Shown piece after piece: positions 32,209-40,252 of a DNA stretch of 64,000 bases (position 1 is its first letter; every line of letters begins with the position of its first letter). The position numbers and the translations under genes were made by a program. Location: contig NZ_CP031013.1 in NCBI RefSeq assembly GCF_003711205.1, forward strand, positions 806,001 to 870,000. Direction: 5' to 3'. A model generated the notes under the pieces. That model had not been told where the DNA came from. It worked only from the letters and a program-made list of their open reading frames with translations, and ran no database searches. Source of the DNA: Polaromonas sp. SP1. GTDB lineage: Bacteria; Pseudomonadota; Gammaproteobacteria; Burkholderiales; Burkholderiaceae_C.

Positions 32209-33738
32209 ATGGTTACACGCGTTACCGCCCAGGCCGCAGGCCGCAAAGTGGCAAAAAACGTCCAGAAGAACGTCAAGCGGGCCGTCTCGGGAACCCTGGG
32301 TATTTCAGGCGAGCGAATGAGCAAGGTCGACACGGCCTGGCTGCGCATGGACAACGACGCCAACCTCATGATGATCGTGGGCGTGTGGCAGCTGGCGCCG
32401 GGCGTCAAGCACGCGGCGGTGTGCGAACGCATTGAAAACAGCCTGCTCAAGTACGACCGCTTCAAGCAGCGCGTGATGGAAGACGCGGCCGGCGCTACCT
32501 GGGTGATGGACCGCAACTTCGACCTGGCCAACCATGTGGTGCCGGAAAAGCTGCCGAAGTCGGCGAACCAGGAGCAGGCCCTGCAGGACCGCGTGGCCGA
32601 GCTCGCCACCCAGCGCCTGGACCCGAAACGCCCGCTGTGGCAAATCCACCTGATCGAGGACTACACCGGGCCTGACGGGGTCAAGGGCAGCGCCATGATT
32701 GTGCGCATCCACCACTGCATCGCCGACGGCATTGCGCTGATTTCGGTGACCATGTCGCTGGTCGATGGCGGTGCGCCGCCGCCCGTGCGGCGCAAAAAGG
32801 AACCCGCCGCGGGCGCGGAAGACTGGATTGCCGACACGCTGCTCAAGCCGTTTACCGACATCACCGTCAAGGCGCTGGGCGCCGTGGGCGAAGGCGCGGC
32901 GCGTTCGCTGGGCATGCTGGGCGACCCGAAAAAGGGCATGGAGCAAGGCGTGAGCGGCTCCTTCGACATGGCCAAGGTGTTGTTCCAGCTGCTGTCTGAC
33001 TCGGCGGCGCTGGCGCTGATGCCCGACGATTCCAAGACCCGCCTCAAGGGCAAACCCGGCGGCGCCAAAAAGGTGGCCTGGTGCCAGCCGATCCCGCTGG
33101 ACGAGGTCAAGGCGGTGGGCAAGGCGCTGAACTGCTCGATCAATGACGTGCTGCTCAGCTGCGTGGCCGGGGCCCTGGGCGAATATTTAAAAACCTTCGG
33201 CGACGATGTGGCGGGCCAGGAGATCCGCGCCATGGTGCCGGTGAACCTGCGCCCCATGGACCAGGCGCACAAGCTGGGCAACCGCTTCGGCCTGGTGCCG
33301 CTGGTGCTGCCCATCGGCGTCGACAACCCGATCGAGCGCGTGTACGAGGTGCGCCGGCGCATGGCCGCGCTCAAGGGCAGCTACCAGCCGCTGCTGGCCT
33401 TCAGCCTGCTGGCGGTGGCGGGTCTGTTGATCAAGCCGGCGCAGGACGTGATGCTCAACCTCTTTGCCAAGAAGACCACGGCGGTCATGACCAATGTGCC
33501 GGGCCCGCGCGAGAAGCTGAAGTTCTGCGGATCGACGCTGGAGCAAAGCCTGTTCTGGGTGCCGCAGTCGGGCGACGTGGGCCTGGGTGTGTCCATCCTG
33601 AGTTACGGCGGCGGCGTGCAGTTCGGCGTGATCACCGACAGCACGCTGTGCCCGGAACCGCAGCGCATCATTGACGAGTTTGTGCCGGAATTCGCCAAGC
33701 TCTCTATCGTGACGCTGATGCTCCCCTGGGGAGAATAA
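32209..33738 (+). CDS. Wax ester synthase/diacylglycerol O-acyltransferase (WS/DGAT)
   Basis: 509 residues from ATG 32209 (GGGAG six bases before it; GTG 32203 is an alternative). The catalytic HHxxxDG motif is HHCIADG at 168-174. The PLW motif is RPLWQIHLIE near 141, and NDVLLSCVAGAL occurs near 305. It joins acyl-CoA to long-chain alcohols or diacylglycerol, making storage lipid at the inner membrane. A basic N-terminal extension (about 35 residues, Lys-rich) precedes the usual start (SKVDTAWLRMD). The acyl-CoA-binding protein gene is divergent 142 bases away. Confidence 0.93.
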   Translation: MVTRVTAQAAGRKVAKNVQKNVKRAVSGTLGISGERMSKVDTAWLRMDNDANLMMIVGVWQLAPGVKHAAVCERIENSLLKYDRFKQRVMEDAAGATWVMDRNFDLANHVVPEKLPKSANQEQALQDRVAELATQRLDPKRPLWQIHLIEDYTGPDGVKGSAMIVRIHHCIADGIALISVTMSLVDGGAPPPVRRKKEPAAGAEDWIADTLLKPFTDITVKALGAVGEGAARSLGMLGDPKKGMEQGVSGSFDMAKVLFQLLSDSAALALMPDDSKTRLKGKPGGAKKVAWCQPIPLDEVKAVGKALNCSINDVLLSCVAGALGEYLKTFGDDVAGQEIRAMVPVNLRPMDQAHKLGNRFGLVPLVLPIGVDNPIERVYEVRRRMAALKGSYQPLLAFSLLAVAGLLIKPAQDVMLNLFAKKTTAVMTNVPGPREKLKFCGSTLEQSLFWVPQSGDVGLGVSILSYGGGVQFGVITDSTLCPEPQRIIDEFVPEFAKLSIVTLMLPWGE

Positions 33739-33759
33739 TCTGCACACCCCTGTTGGGGC

Positions 33760-33836
33760 TCACTTCGTGTAGCCCCCTCTCCCCTTGCAGGGGACAGGCG
33801 CCTTGCGGCCGGCAAAGCCGGACCGCGGCCCCTGCT
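33760..33836. repeat. GC-rich intergenic repeat, copy B
   Basis: Second copy of the element at 31629, with the same direction of shared blocks (CACTTCGTGT, GGCAAAGCCGG, CGCGGCCCCTGCT). Together the two copies bracket the acyl-CoA-binding/WS-DGAT pair. Confidence 0.65.
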
Positions 33837-33857
33837 GGAAGGGATGTTTTACCTAGA

Positions 33858-33912
33858 TTGCTATTAAATTGATAGCTACCAGCCAAGGAACCGCCCTGGC
33901 TAGAGGCCTCAA
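33858..33912 (-). repeat. Short interspersed palindromic repeat, inverted copy
   Basis: Contains GCTATTAAATTGATAGC (33860-33876), and its reverse complement continues to GGCCTC at 33910. Seventeen bases (CCTTGGCTGGTAGCTAT) are identical to the copy at 12878. Confidence 0.8.
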
Positions 33913-33938
33913 ACGCTTAAACATATGAGGCCGCAGGT

Positions 33939-34706
33939 TCAGGCAGCGAAGCGCCGGGAGGCGATGGCCAGCAGGCCGTCGAAGATCAGACTTTCCACCA
34001 GCTCAAACTTCACCGACATGCTGGGCGCCATCTTCCAGCCGGCGCCGCCGGTCATGATGCATTCGGGGGTTTCACCGCAGTGGCGGGTGACGTTCTCGAC
34101 CATGCGGTGGATGGCGCCGGCAATGGCAAAGGTGCCGCCGCTGGTCAAAGCGTCGCTGGTGTTGGTGGGAAAGTCGCGCACCTCGCCGGTCGGGACATGC
34201 AGGCCGGCGGTGCCGGACTCGAGTGCGCGCAGCATGATGCCGTGGCCCGGCAGGATAAAGCCGCCCAAAAACCTGCCGGTGGCATCAATGGCCTCGACGG
34301 TCACTGCCGTGCCCACCATGACCACCACGCAGGGCTTGCTGACGCCGCGCGCCAGCAGCCGGTGGCGCGCACCGATGATGGCGACCCAGCGGTCGGCGCC
34401 CAGCCGGGCCGGATGGTCGTAGCCGTTGGTCAGGCCCGCCTCCTGGGGGCTGGGCACCACCCAGCGCGGCGCCACGTCCCAGAGCTCCATCTGCTCGGCC
34501 ACGCGCCGCTTGATGGCGTCGGCGGCGACGATGCAGCCCAGGATGCGTGACGGCGGGGCCATGGTGCCCCACTCTTCTTCCGCCAGCTTGTCGATGTTCT
34601 CAAGGAACACCGCGCCAGACGCCAGCAGCTTGGCCCCGGGTACAGGGGCTTCGTACTGGGCCCATTTCAGGCGGGTATTACCCACGTCAAGCGCTAGAAA
34701 GGTCAT
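33939..34706 (-). CDS. coaX: Type III pantothenate kinase
   Basis: 255 residues from ATG 34706, of the CoaX class. N-terminal [18 protein letters not shown] is the ASKHA phosphate motif (D6, N8). [11 protein letters not shown] and [24 protein letters not shown] near residues 113-160 are the pantothenate and second phosphate motifs. It phosphorylates pantothenate, the first step of CoA synthesis, with a monovalent cation and without acetyl-CoA feedback. The frame extends upstream to 34745, but the family starts at this Met. It is a separate gene next to the LuxR-type regulator. Confidence 0.93.
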   Translation of the reverse strand: MTFLALDVGNTRLKWAQYEAPVPGAKLLASGAVFLENIDKLAEEEWGTMAPPSRILGCIVAADAIKRRVAEQMELWDVAPRWVVPSPQEAGLTNGYDHPARLGADRWVAIIGARHRLLARGVSKPCVVVMVGTAVTVEAIDATGRFLGGFILPGHGIMLRALESGTAGLHVPTGEVRDFPTNTSDALTSGGTFAIAGAIHRMVENVTRHCGETPECIMTGGAGWKMAPSMSVKFELVESLIFDGLLAIASRRFAA

Positions 34707-34792
34707 TTGGCGGATTATGAACAGGTTTGAAGCCTGCCCTTGCACAGGGGTCTACAGGTTTTCCAGTAGGGCCCGCCCGTTGCTGCCCGCGC

Positions 34793-35476
34793 TCAGATCA
34801 GGCCAAACCAGCAGGCGCGCTGGATGGCGGCCAGCTTGTTGTCGACCTTGAGCTTGGTCATGGCATTGGAGAGGTGAAAGTTGACGGTGCGCTCACTGCA
34901 GGCCAGGCGCTCGCCGCTTTCACGCGCCGTCATGCCCTGGAAGGCCAGGCTCAGGCATTCGAGCTCGCGCGGGCTGAGCGGGCTGCGCGCCTCGGCCAGC
35001 GCGCGCTTGAGCAGCGGCCAGATGTTCAGGGCCGACCAGGCCAGCAGCGCCGCCTCGCTGCGGTCGTGCCACTGGCGCGGGCTGAAGAGGTAGCACTCAA
35101 AGGCGCGCCCCACCGTCAGGGGGAAGGCGATGCGGACCACGCTCTGGTAGCCGTGCGCCAGCCAGAGCCGGCGCCAGCGGCCCAAATTCTCGAAGGCGGA
35201 CTTGGAGATGTCCTGCCAGGCCACCAGGGGCGCGTCGGAGTCCCGCCAGGGCGCACCGAAGTCGCGGCTCTCGGCCAGCGCCTCCGCCGCGTCCAGCAGG
35301 CGCGGCGGGTGGATGGCCAGCACCAGGCGGTCTTCCTGGCCGCCAAAAGGGTCCGGGCCCAGCACCATCAGCGCCTCGACGGAAAACTCGCGCAATACCC
35401 CCAACCAGTCGCTGACGACACCGTCAAGGCTCACGCTGTCGAAGTTGGCGGGTAATTGCATTGCTGGCACTTTCAT
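34793..35476 (-). CDS. LuxR-family regulator (quorum-sensing type HTH)
   Basis: 227 residues. The C-terminal LuxR HTH is at 166-225 (LSPRELECLSLAFQGMTARE ... RTVNFHLSNAMTKLKV). The N-terminal 160 residues resemble an autoinducer-binding domain weakly (GYQSVVRIAFPL near 110-121), but canonical ligand residues are not all recognisable. No LuxI synthase is in the window, so it would be a LuxR solo. It is divergent from the CqsS/LqsS-like kinase. A perfect lux-box-type palindrome lies before the cqsA-like gene at 39497-39512, so it may control that gene. A start at the later Met (35461) is possible. Confidence 0.87.
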   Translation of the reverse strand: MKVPAMQLPANFDSVSLDGVVSDWLGVLREFSVEALMVLGPDPFGGQEDRLVLAIHPPRLLDAAEALAESRDFGAPWRDSDAPLVAWQDISKSAFENLGRWRRLWLAHGYQSVVRIAFPLTVGRAFECYLFSPRQWHDRSEAALLAWSALNIWPLLKRALAEARSPLSPRELECLSLAFQGMTARESGERLACSERTVNFHLSNAMTKLKVDNKLAAIQRACWFGLI

Positions 35477-35486
35477 AATTCATGGT

Positions 35487-35508
35487 GGGGGCGCAAATAT
35501 CCGCCCCC
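35487..35508. promoter_or_regulatory. Inverted repeat between LuxR-type gene and kinase gene
   Basis: GGGGGCG, eight bases CAAATATC, CGCCCCC. It lies ten bases before the LuxR-type start, in that gene's leader. It could be an operator or an mRNA hairpin that limits translation. Not lux-box like. Confidence 0.4.
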
Positions 35509-35666
35509 TCGGGTTGCCCGGAAACTCCGGCAAGGTCAACTCAAACGATGTTGCATCATGAAGTGTGAAATCGTTGGTGGCCCGATTGGGACGGTACAAG
35601 GACAATAGCGCCAAATGCGCCATCCGCATCATCCGCCAGGACCGCACGTTCAGGGAAGACTTTAAA

Positions 35667-36968
35667 GTGAAAAGCGCTCGTTTCAATTCGTGGTTCGCGC
35701 AACGGCCCCTGTTGCAGTGGCTGCGCGAGGAACTGATACTCGCGCCGCTGGTGCCGGTGTTGCACCCCACGCCGCTGCGCATGAAGGGCCTGGGGATTTT
35801 CACCCTGGTGGGGCATCCGCTTTTTTACCTGGTGTGGGCCTGGTGGCTGCCGCAGCCTTATGAGAACCTTTGGCTGCGTTGCTTCACCAGCCTGCTGGGC
35901 TGCCTGCTGATCTGGAAACCCGTCAGCCAGTATCCGTCCAGCCCGCTCGCCGGCGCCGTTTTCACCTGCGTGTTCTGGTTCGAGCTGCCTTTTCTGTTCA
36001 GCTGGATGTATTTTTGCAACAGCGGCAATACGGTCTGGCTGGCCAGCGTGTCGGGCATGATCCTGATTTATTACTTCGTCACCGACTGGCGCATCGCCAC
36101 CATCGGCCTGGTCGCCGGCGCGCTCTCCGCGTGGGCCCTGTTCCAGGTGTTCGGGCCCGAGGTGCCGGTGCTGGAGGGCCAGCAGTTCACCACCAACATG
36201 ATGGTCATTGCCTTTTGCATGAACATGGGCCTGCTGTTGGGGCTTTCTTCCGCCAACCTGCGGCGCGAACAACTCTCCAACACCCTCACGACGATGGGGA
36301 TCATGGCGCACGAGCTGCGCACGCCGCTGTCGACCGCCGCGCTGCTGGGCGACGCGATCCAGCTGGAAGTGCAACGCCAGCCCGACAACCCGCGCGCGGC
36401 CCAGCTCGACAAGCTCGCCCAGCGGCTGCACATCCTGGTGCGCAACATGAACCACCAGATCGACACGCAGATCGCCAATGCCAGGCTGCTTCAGCTGCCG
36501 CGCCACACCGAGCTGGTGCCGGCCGGCGGGCTGGTCAACGACGTGGTGGCCGCCTACCCCTTCCAGTCGATGCGCCAGCGCGATTGCGTGCAGGTCCTGG
36601 TCCATGAGGACTTCACCTTCCGCTCTTCCGCCACCCAGTTTTCCCAGGTGCTGGACAACCTGATCAAGAACGCCATGCACTCGCTGATGGCCGCCGACTC
36701 GAAGTACCCGCCGGGCGCCCTGCGCATTGAAGTGGGGCAGGCTCAGGGGCACGGCCGCATCATCGTGGCCGACGAAGGCCTGGGAGTCGACCCCGCCTTG
36801 CTGCCGCAGATCTTCAAGCCGTTTTTTTCCAGCAACCGCGGCACGGGCCACGGCCTGGGTTTGGCTTTTTGCCAGCAAGTGATACAAAGTGCGGGCGGCA
36901 GCATTCATGTGAAATCGGAGTCCGCCGTGGGCGCCGTTTTTACAATTGAGCTGCCCCTTGCGACCTGA
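35667..36968 (+). CDS. Sensor histidine kinase, CqsS/LqsS-like
   Basis: 433 residues from GTG 35667, chosen for AGGGAAG eight bases before it; the frame also opens at GTG 35565 without a ribosome site. The N-terminal part has about six or seven membrane segments (residues 35-195) and no periplasmic sensor domain, as in alpha-hydroxyketone receptors CqsS and LqsS. The kinase core has the H-box HELRTP (H215), N-box NLIKNAMHSL, G1 DEGLGVD and G2 GTGHGLGLAFC. There is no receiver domain, so it resembles LqsS more than hybrid CqsS. The response regulator starts 56 bases downstream, and the probable signal synthase lies just beyond. Confidence 0.85.
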   Translation: MKSARFNSWFAQRPLLQWLREELILAPLVPVLHPTPLRMKGLGIFTLVGHPLFYLVWAWWLPQPYENLWLRCFTSLLGCLLIWKPVSQYPSSPLAGAVFTCVFWFELPFLFSWMYFCNSGNTVWLASVSGMILIYYFVTDWRIATIGLVAGALSAWALFQVFGPEVPVLEGQQFTTNMMVIAFCMNMGLLLGLSSANLRREQLSNTLTTMGIMAHELRTPLSTAALLGDAIQLEVQRQPDNPRAAQLDKLAQRLHILVRNMNHQIDTQIANARLLQLPRHTELVPAGGLVNDVVAAYPFQSMRQRDCVQVLVHEDFTFRSSATQFSQVLDNLIKNAMHSLMAADSKYPPGALRIEVGQAQGHGRIIVADEGLGVDPALLPQIFKPFFSSNRGTGHGLGLAFCQQVIQSAGGSIHVKSESAVGAVFTIELPLAT

Positions 36969-37024
36969 TAGCCTGCTAGCCTTGCACGTGACTGCTTTTG
37001 ACACTCTTCAATAGAACGACAACC

Positions 37025-38011
37025 ATGTCCTTTGCACTCTATCGCCGCCCGGGAGGCGTGGTCTTTCTGGATGACGATCCGGACTACCTCGAAATGCTGG
37101 CCCAGGTCATGCCGCTGGACTGGTATGTGCGCCTCTTCCTGCGGCCGGTGGCCTGCATCGAGTCGCTGCTCGAGGAGCCGGCACGCTGGGAGGCCGATGC
37201 ATGGCGGCAGCAGGAGATCATCAACCGCTGGCGCGAAGGCGAGTCCCTGATCCCGCAGATCCTCAAGTACTGGCGCGACGACGGCACGGCGCGTTTTGCC
37301 CTGACGCAGGTCTGCGTGGTGGACTACTCCATGCCGGCGATGAGCGGCTTGCGCGTACTGAGCGAGCTCACGGGCTGGTCGGGCTCGCGCGTGCTGCTCA
37401 CGGGCCGCGCCGACGAGCAGCTGGCCGTGTCGGCCTTTAACCGCAACCTGATCGAGCAATTCATTCCCAAGCAGGCGCCCGACATCCGGCTGCGGCTGAC
37501 CAACGCCATCCAGGGCCTGCTGCACCTGGCAGACGCCCGGCATGAGCAGACCTGGCGCGCCACGCTGTCGCGAGAGCAGCACGAGCTTCTGTGCAGCCCG
37601 CCGGTGGCGCAGGCGCTGGAGAGCCTCGCACTGCAGCAGGGCTGGATAGAGCGGGTGGCCATCGGTGCGCCCTTTGGCGTGCTGGCGCTCGACAACAAGG
37701 GGCGCGCCAGCTGGCTGCAGCTGGAGCCGGCCGCCAACCTGCCGGAGCTGGCAGAGATGGCCGAGTCGCAAGGGTGGGACGCACCCACCGTGCAGGATGT
37801 CCGGGCGGGCAAAAAGCTTATCGACCTCGACCTTCAACTGGCGCTGGGCGCCGTGCACAAATCCCAGCCGCGCCAGGCATTCACCATCGCCGCCGAACCT
37901 GCGCCGCTGCATGGCGCCATCTTCGCCATCCACGAATCCTTTTGCCCCGGTTTCATGGCGGGCCACGAGCGCTTCATCGCCACCCATGGCGATCGGGATG
38001 TGCAAGATTGA
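37025..38011 (+). CDS. Response regulator, LqsR-like
   Basis: 328 residues. The receiver domain is split by an insertion: acidic pocket FLDDDPDYLEML (D16-D18), phosphoacceptor D100 in CVVDYSMPAMSGL, T126 in LLTG, and K149 in FIPKQAP. A stretch of about 60 residues between the pocket and D100 is longer than in ordinary receivers. The C-terminal 170 residues are not a recognised DNA-binding domain, as in the Legionella LqsR type. It follows the kinase by 56 bases, and both are on the plus strand. The longer frame from 36998 is less likely. Output is inferred to be protein-protein or enzymatic. Confidence 0.82.
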   Translation: MSFALYRRPGGVVFLDDDPDYLEMLAQVMPLDWYVRLFLRPVACIESLLEEPARWEADAWRQQEIINRWREGESLIPQILKYWRDDGTARFALTQVCVVDYSMPAMSGLRVLSELTGWSGSRVLLTGRADEQLAVSAFNRNLIEQFIPKQAPDIRLRLTNAIQGLLHLADARHEQTWRATLSREQHELLCSPPVAQALESLALQQGWIERVAIGAPFGVLALDNKGRASWLQLEPAANLPELAEMAESQGWDAPTVQDVRAGKKLIDLDLQLALGAVHKSQPRQAFTIAAEPAPLHGAIFAIHESFCPGFMAGHERFIATHGDRDVQD

Positions 38012-38016
38012 CCCTG

Positions 38017-38175
38017 GTGTGGTGTTGCACGCTATCCGGTACATAAAACCGCGTCTTTTTGCCCATGGCGGCGTTGCAAATCCGCGCAATAGCAGGGCTA
38101 TTGCTGTGGTTTGCGCCTTGCCCTGAACAAAAATCCATTGGTTTTATTTGTACCGTCAAGCATGCAACACCACAC
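38017..38175. repeat. 159-bp nearly symmetric inverted-repeat element
   Basis: Arms 38017-38050 and 38140-38175 match in reverse complement almost throughout (both start GTGTGGTGTTGCA...). The inner 43 bases on each side pair partly, ending in GCAATAGC / GCTATTGC around a three-base centre (AGG, near 38096). The whole element is therefore one imperfect palindrome. It fills the space between the convergent regulator and cqsA-like genes, and its last base is the first base of the synthase stop on the minus strand. Confidence 0.8.
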
Positions 38176-39428
38176 TAGCCGTCGATCTTTGCGCTGCGGG
38201 CGCGCCGCGCAATCGGCCAGTCCCAGGGCTTGACGATGGGCGCGATCTCCCGCGCCACCGCCTCCACATGCGACATTTCCGCCTCGGTCAAGGCGGAGCT
38301 CAAGGTCAGCCGGACCATGGCGCGGTTGCGGCTGGTGGCCGGGGCACAAAAGATCGAACCAATCACATCACGCGCCTCCAGTTCATCACGCAAGACCATG
38401 GCAGCCGGCTCGGTGCCCGCCTCCAGCGAAATGATCTGCTCGGTGCCCTGGTGGATGGGAAAACCGATATCGGAGAAGGTTGCGCGCAGCCGGCGTGTGT
38501 TGGCGTGCAGGCGGCGGCGGGCGTCGTCGCTGCGCTGCAAAACGCCCACGGTGGCCGCCAGCCCGGCGATCTCGTGGGGCAGCAGCGAAGAGCTGAAGAT
38601 ATTCGGGAAGCTTGAGATCATGATGTAGTAGCGCATGCTGGCGGGCGCCGAGAAAAAGCCTGCGCGCCCGGCGACGGCCTTGGCCAGGCTGGCCGTGATG
38701 AAGTGCACCCTGTCGGTCACGCCCAGTTCCGCGCACAGTCCCGCACCCTTCGGGCCATGGGTTCCCAGCGAATGGGATTCATCGACCACGATCATGCTGT
38801 CGTTCTGCTCCGTCACTTCCAGGATTTCGTGCAGCCGGCACACAGCGCCGGTGGTGCTGTAGACCGAGTCGACCACCACCACGCCGGGGCCGTGGGTCTT
38901 CATCATCCGCGCAAGGTGCTCGGGGCTGTTGTGGCGAAAGGCATATGCGGGCGCACGCGCGGCATGGGCGCCTTCCCACAGCGAAGCGTGCGCCAGCGAG
39001 TCGAGGTAGATCGGCGTCTGGGCATCCGCAATGATCTGCAACAGCCCCATGTTGGCGGTATAGCCTGACTGGCAGAGGAAACCGTCCTCCTTGCCGACCC
39101 AGTTTGCCAGCGACTTCTCCAGCGCATGCGCCGGGTGCGAGCCCAAAAGGAAGACGCCGGACTGAACGACGTTCTCCCTGTCGTGTGTCAGCGCGGAAAT
39201 CTGGGCCTGAACAATTTCCGGATGTCCGGTGACGTTGAGGTAGTCATTGCCGTCCAGCCGCACTGCGCCCGCGCCCGGGGCGCGGCCATGCAGGATGAAC
39301 TTGTCACCCCATTGCTCTGCCCAGCGCGGCGCAAATTCGTGCGCGATGCGCTCTTGCAGCCGCTTGCCAAGGGCCGGGTTGTGAAATGCCTTGGCATCGG
39401 GGGAAATTTCGCGTTCAAGTACTTGCAT
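38175..39428 (-). CDS. cqsA: Alpha-oxoamine synthase, quorum-sensing autoinducer synthase (CqsA/LqsA/JqsA-like)
   Basis: 417 residues, a PLP-dependent fold-I enzyme close to CqsA/LqsA rather than to biotin or haem synthases. DGNDYLNVTGHPEIVQAQ (59-76), GSHPAHALEKSLANWVGKEDGFLCQSGYTANMG, VVDESHSLGTHGPKGAGL (D216) and the predicted PLP-lysine in ITASLAKAVAGR (K250) are visible. It would condense acyl-CoA with an amino acid to make an alpha-hydroxyketone precursor. It is convergent to the kinase/regulator pair. The start is ATG 39428, with GGAG eight bases before; the longer frame to 39461 is possible. A lux-box palindrome is 66-87 bases upstream. The gene name is by family resemblance. Confidence 0.82.
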   Translation of the reverse strand: MQVLEREISPDAKAFHNPALGKRLQERIAHEFAPRWAEQWGDKFILHGRAPGAGAVRLDGNDYLNVTGHPEIVQAQISALTHDRENVVQSGVFLLGSHPAHALEKSLANWVGKEDGFLCQSGYTANMGLLQIIADAQTPIYLDSLAHASLWEGAHAARAPAYAFRHNSPEHLARMMKTHGPGVVVVDSVYSTTGAVCRLHEILEVTEQNDSMIVVDESHSLGTHGPKGAGLCAELGVTDRVHFITASLAKAVAGRAGFFSAPASMRYYIMISSFPNIFSSSLLPHEIAGLAATVGVLQRSDDARRRLHANTRRLRATFSDIGFPIHQGTEQIISLEAGTEPAAMVLRDELEARDVIGSIFCAPATSRNRAMVRLTLSSALTEAEMSHVEAVAREIAPIVKPWDWPIARRARSAKIDG

Positions 39429-39493
39429 GAGGGAGCTCCGTTTGATTGAGTGGAGTCCCATTGAAAGCGCTCATACAAATTGATACGGCTCTA

Positions 39494-39515
39494 CCCCTGT
39501 CAGTTCTGACAGGGG
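39494..39515. promoter_or_regulatory. Lux-box-type palindrome upstream of the cqsA-like gene
   Basis: The core CTGTCAGTTCTGACAG (39497-39512) fits the lux-box consensus CTGNCNGNNCNGNCAG exactly, inside a 22-bp palindrome with two-base centre TT. On the minus strand it lies about 66-87 bases before the ATG. A weak -10 (TATGAG, near 39470-39475) would put the box around -42. A LuxR-type regulator is encoded at 34793. Confidence 0.65.
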
Positions 39516-39640
39516 GTATCTATTTACCCTGAATTCTCGTCGGCGATATGTGAACTATCAGCCTCATTTCATCCAAGGGCATGCACCATCCGCTTACATA
39601 TTTGTGTCACAAAAGGTACAGCTTCCAGGCGCGGCGATTT

Positions 39641-40078
39641 TTATCCCTGCTTCCAGGGCAGCCCCTGCAAACGCCAGCCGCCGCGATGCCCGCGCTGGCC
39701 CTGCTCGTCTGCATCACCCTCAAAACCTTCAAGGATGTTGTAGGCCTCAACACCGAGTTCCGCAGCGCGTTTGGCCGCGGCCACGGACCGCACACCGCTG
39801 CGGCAAAGCAGCACGGCCTTCTTGCCCGCAGGCACTGCGGCTTTCAGGCCCTCATCGAAGCCTGCATTCATCGCCATGCCGGGCCATTGCTTCCACGCGA
39901 GGGGGACTGCGCCGGGCACATGGCCCACCCATTCACGTTCGGCGTCCGTGCGGACATCCACCAGTACGGCCTCGCCGGATTGCATCCACTGATAGGCAAG
40001 GCGCGCGGAGACGTCGCCCGCATAACCGGCGGCGGGCCGCACCTGGAGAGATGGATCTGAAGGGTCAAGGGTTTTCAT
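39641..40078 (-). CDS. Rhodanese-domain protein
   Basis: 145 residues from ATG 40078. A single rhodanese domain: VLVDVRTDAEREWVGHVPGAVPLAWKQWPG (residues 38-67) and the active loop LLCRSGVRSVAAAKRAAE, with Cys followed by RSGVRS, i.e. a catalytic rather than an inactive rhodanese. The likely role is sulfur transfer or detoxification in the cytoplasm. It is a minus-strand gene between the cqsA promoter and PPK2. The C-terminal tail is Gly/Arg/Gln rich. No neighbour clearly explains its job. Confidence 0.88.
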   Translation of the reverse strand: MKTLDPSDPSLQVRPAAGYAGDVSARLAYQWMQSGEAVLVDVRTDAEREWVGHVPGAVPLAWKQWPGMAMNAGFDEGLKAAVPAGKKAVLLCRSGVRSVAAAKRAAELGVEAYNILEGFEGDADEQGQRGHRGGWRLQGLPWKQG

Positions 40079-40252
40079 GTCGGGGCCTGTCATATTTCGG
40101 GGGGTTCAAATCAATGCGGCGCCTTATTTACATGGGCACTATTCACCACGGCAGCCGGTGCACCCCGGGCCGGGGTGCCGCGAAACAAGTTTATTCCGTT
40201 GCCGCGCGGCATGCACAATGCAAAAAAGCTTGAGCCACCCCAGGAGACCCAC

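Noticed and set aside
38011..38175. Small RNA gene or tRNA
   Set aside because: The symmetric fold is a near-perfect palindrome without cloverleaf or promoter; kept as a repeat element.
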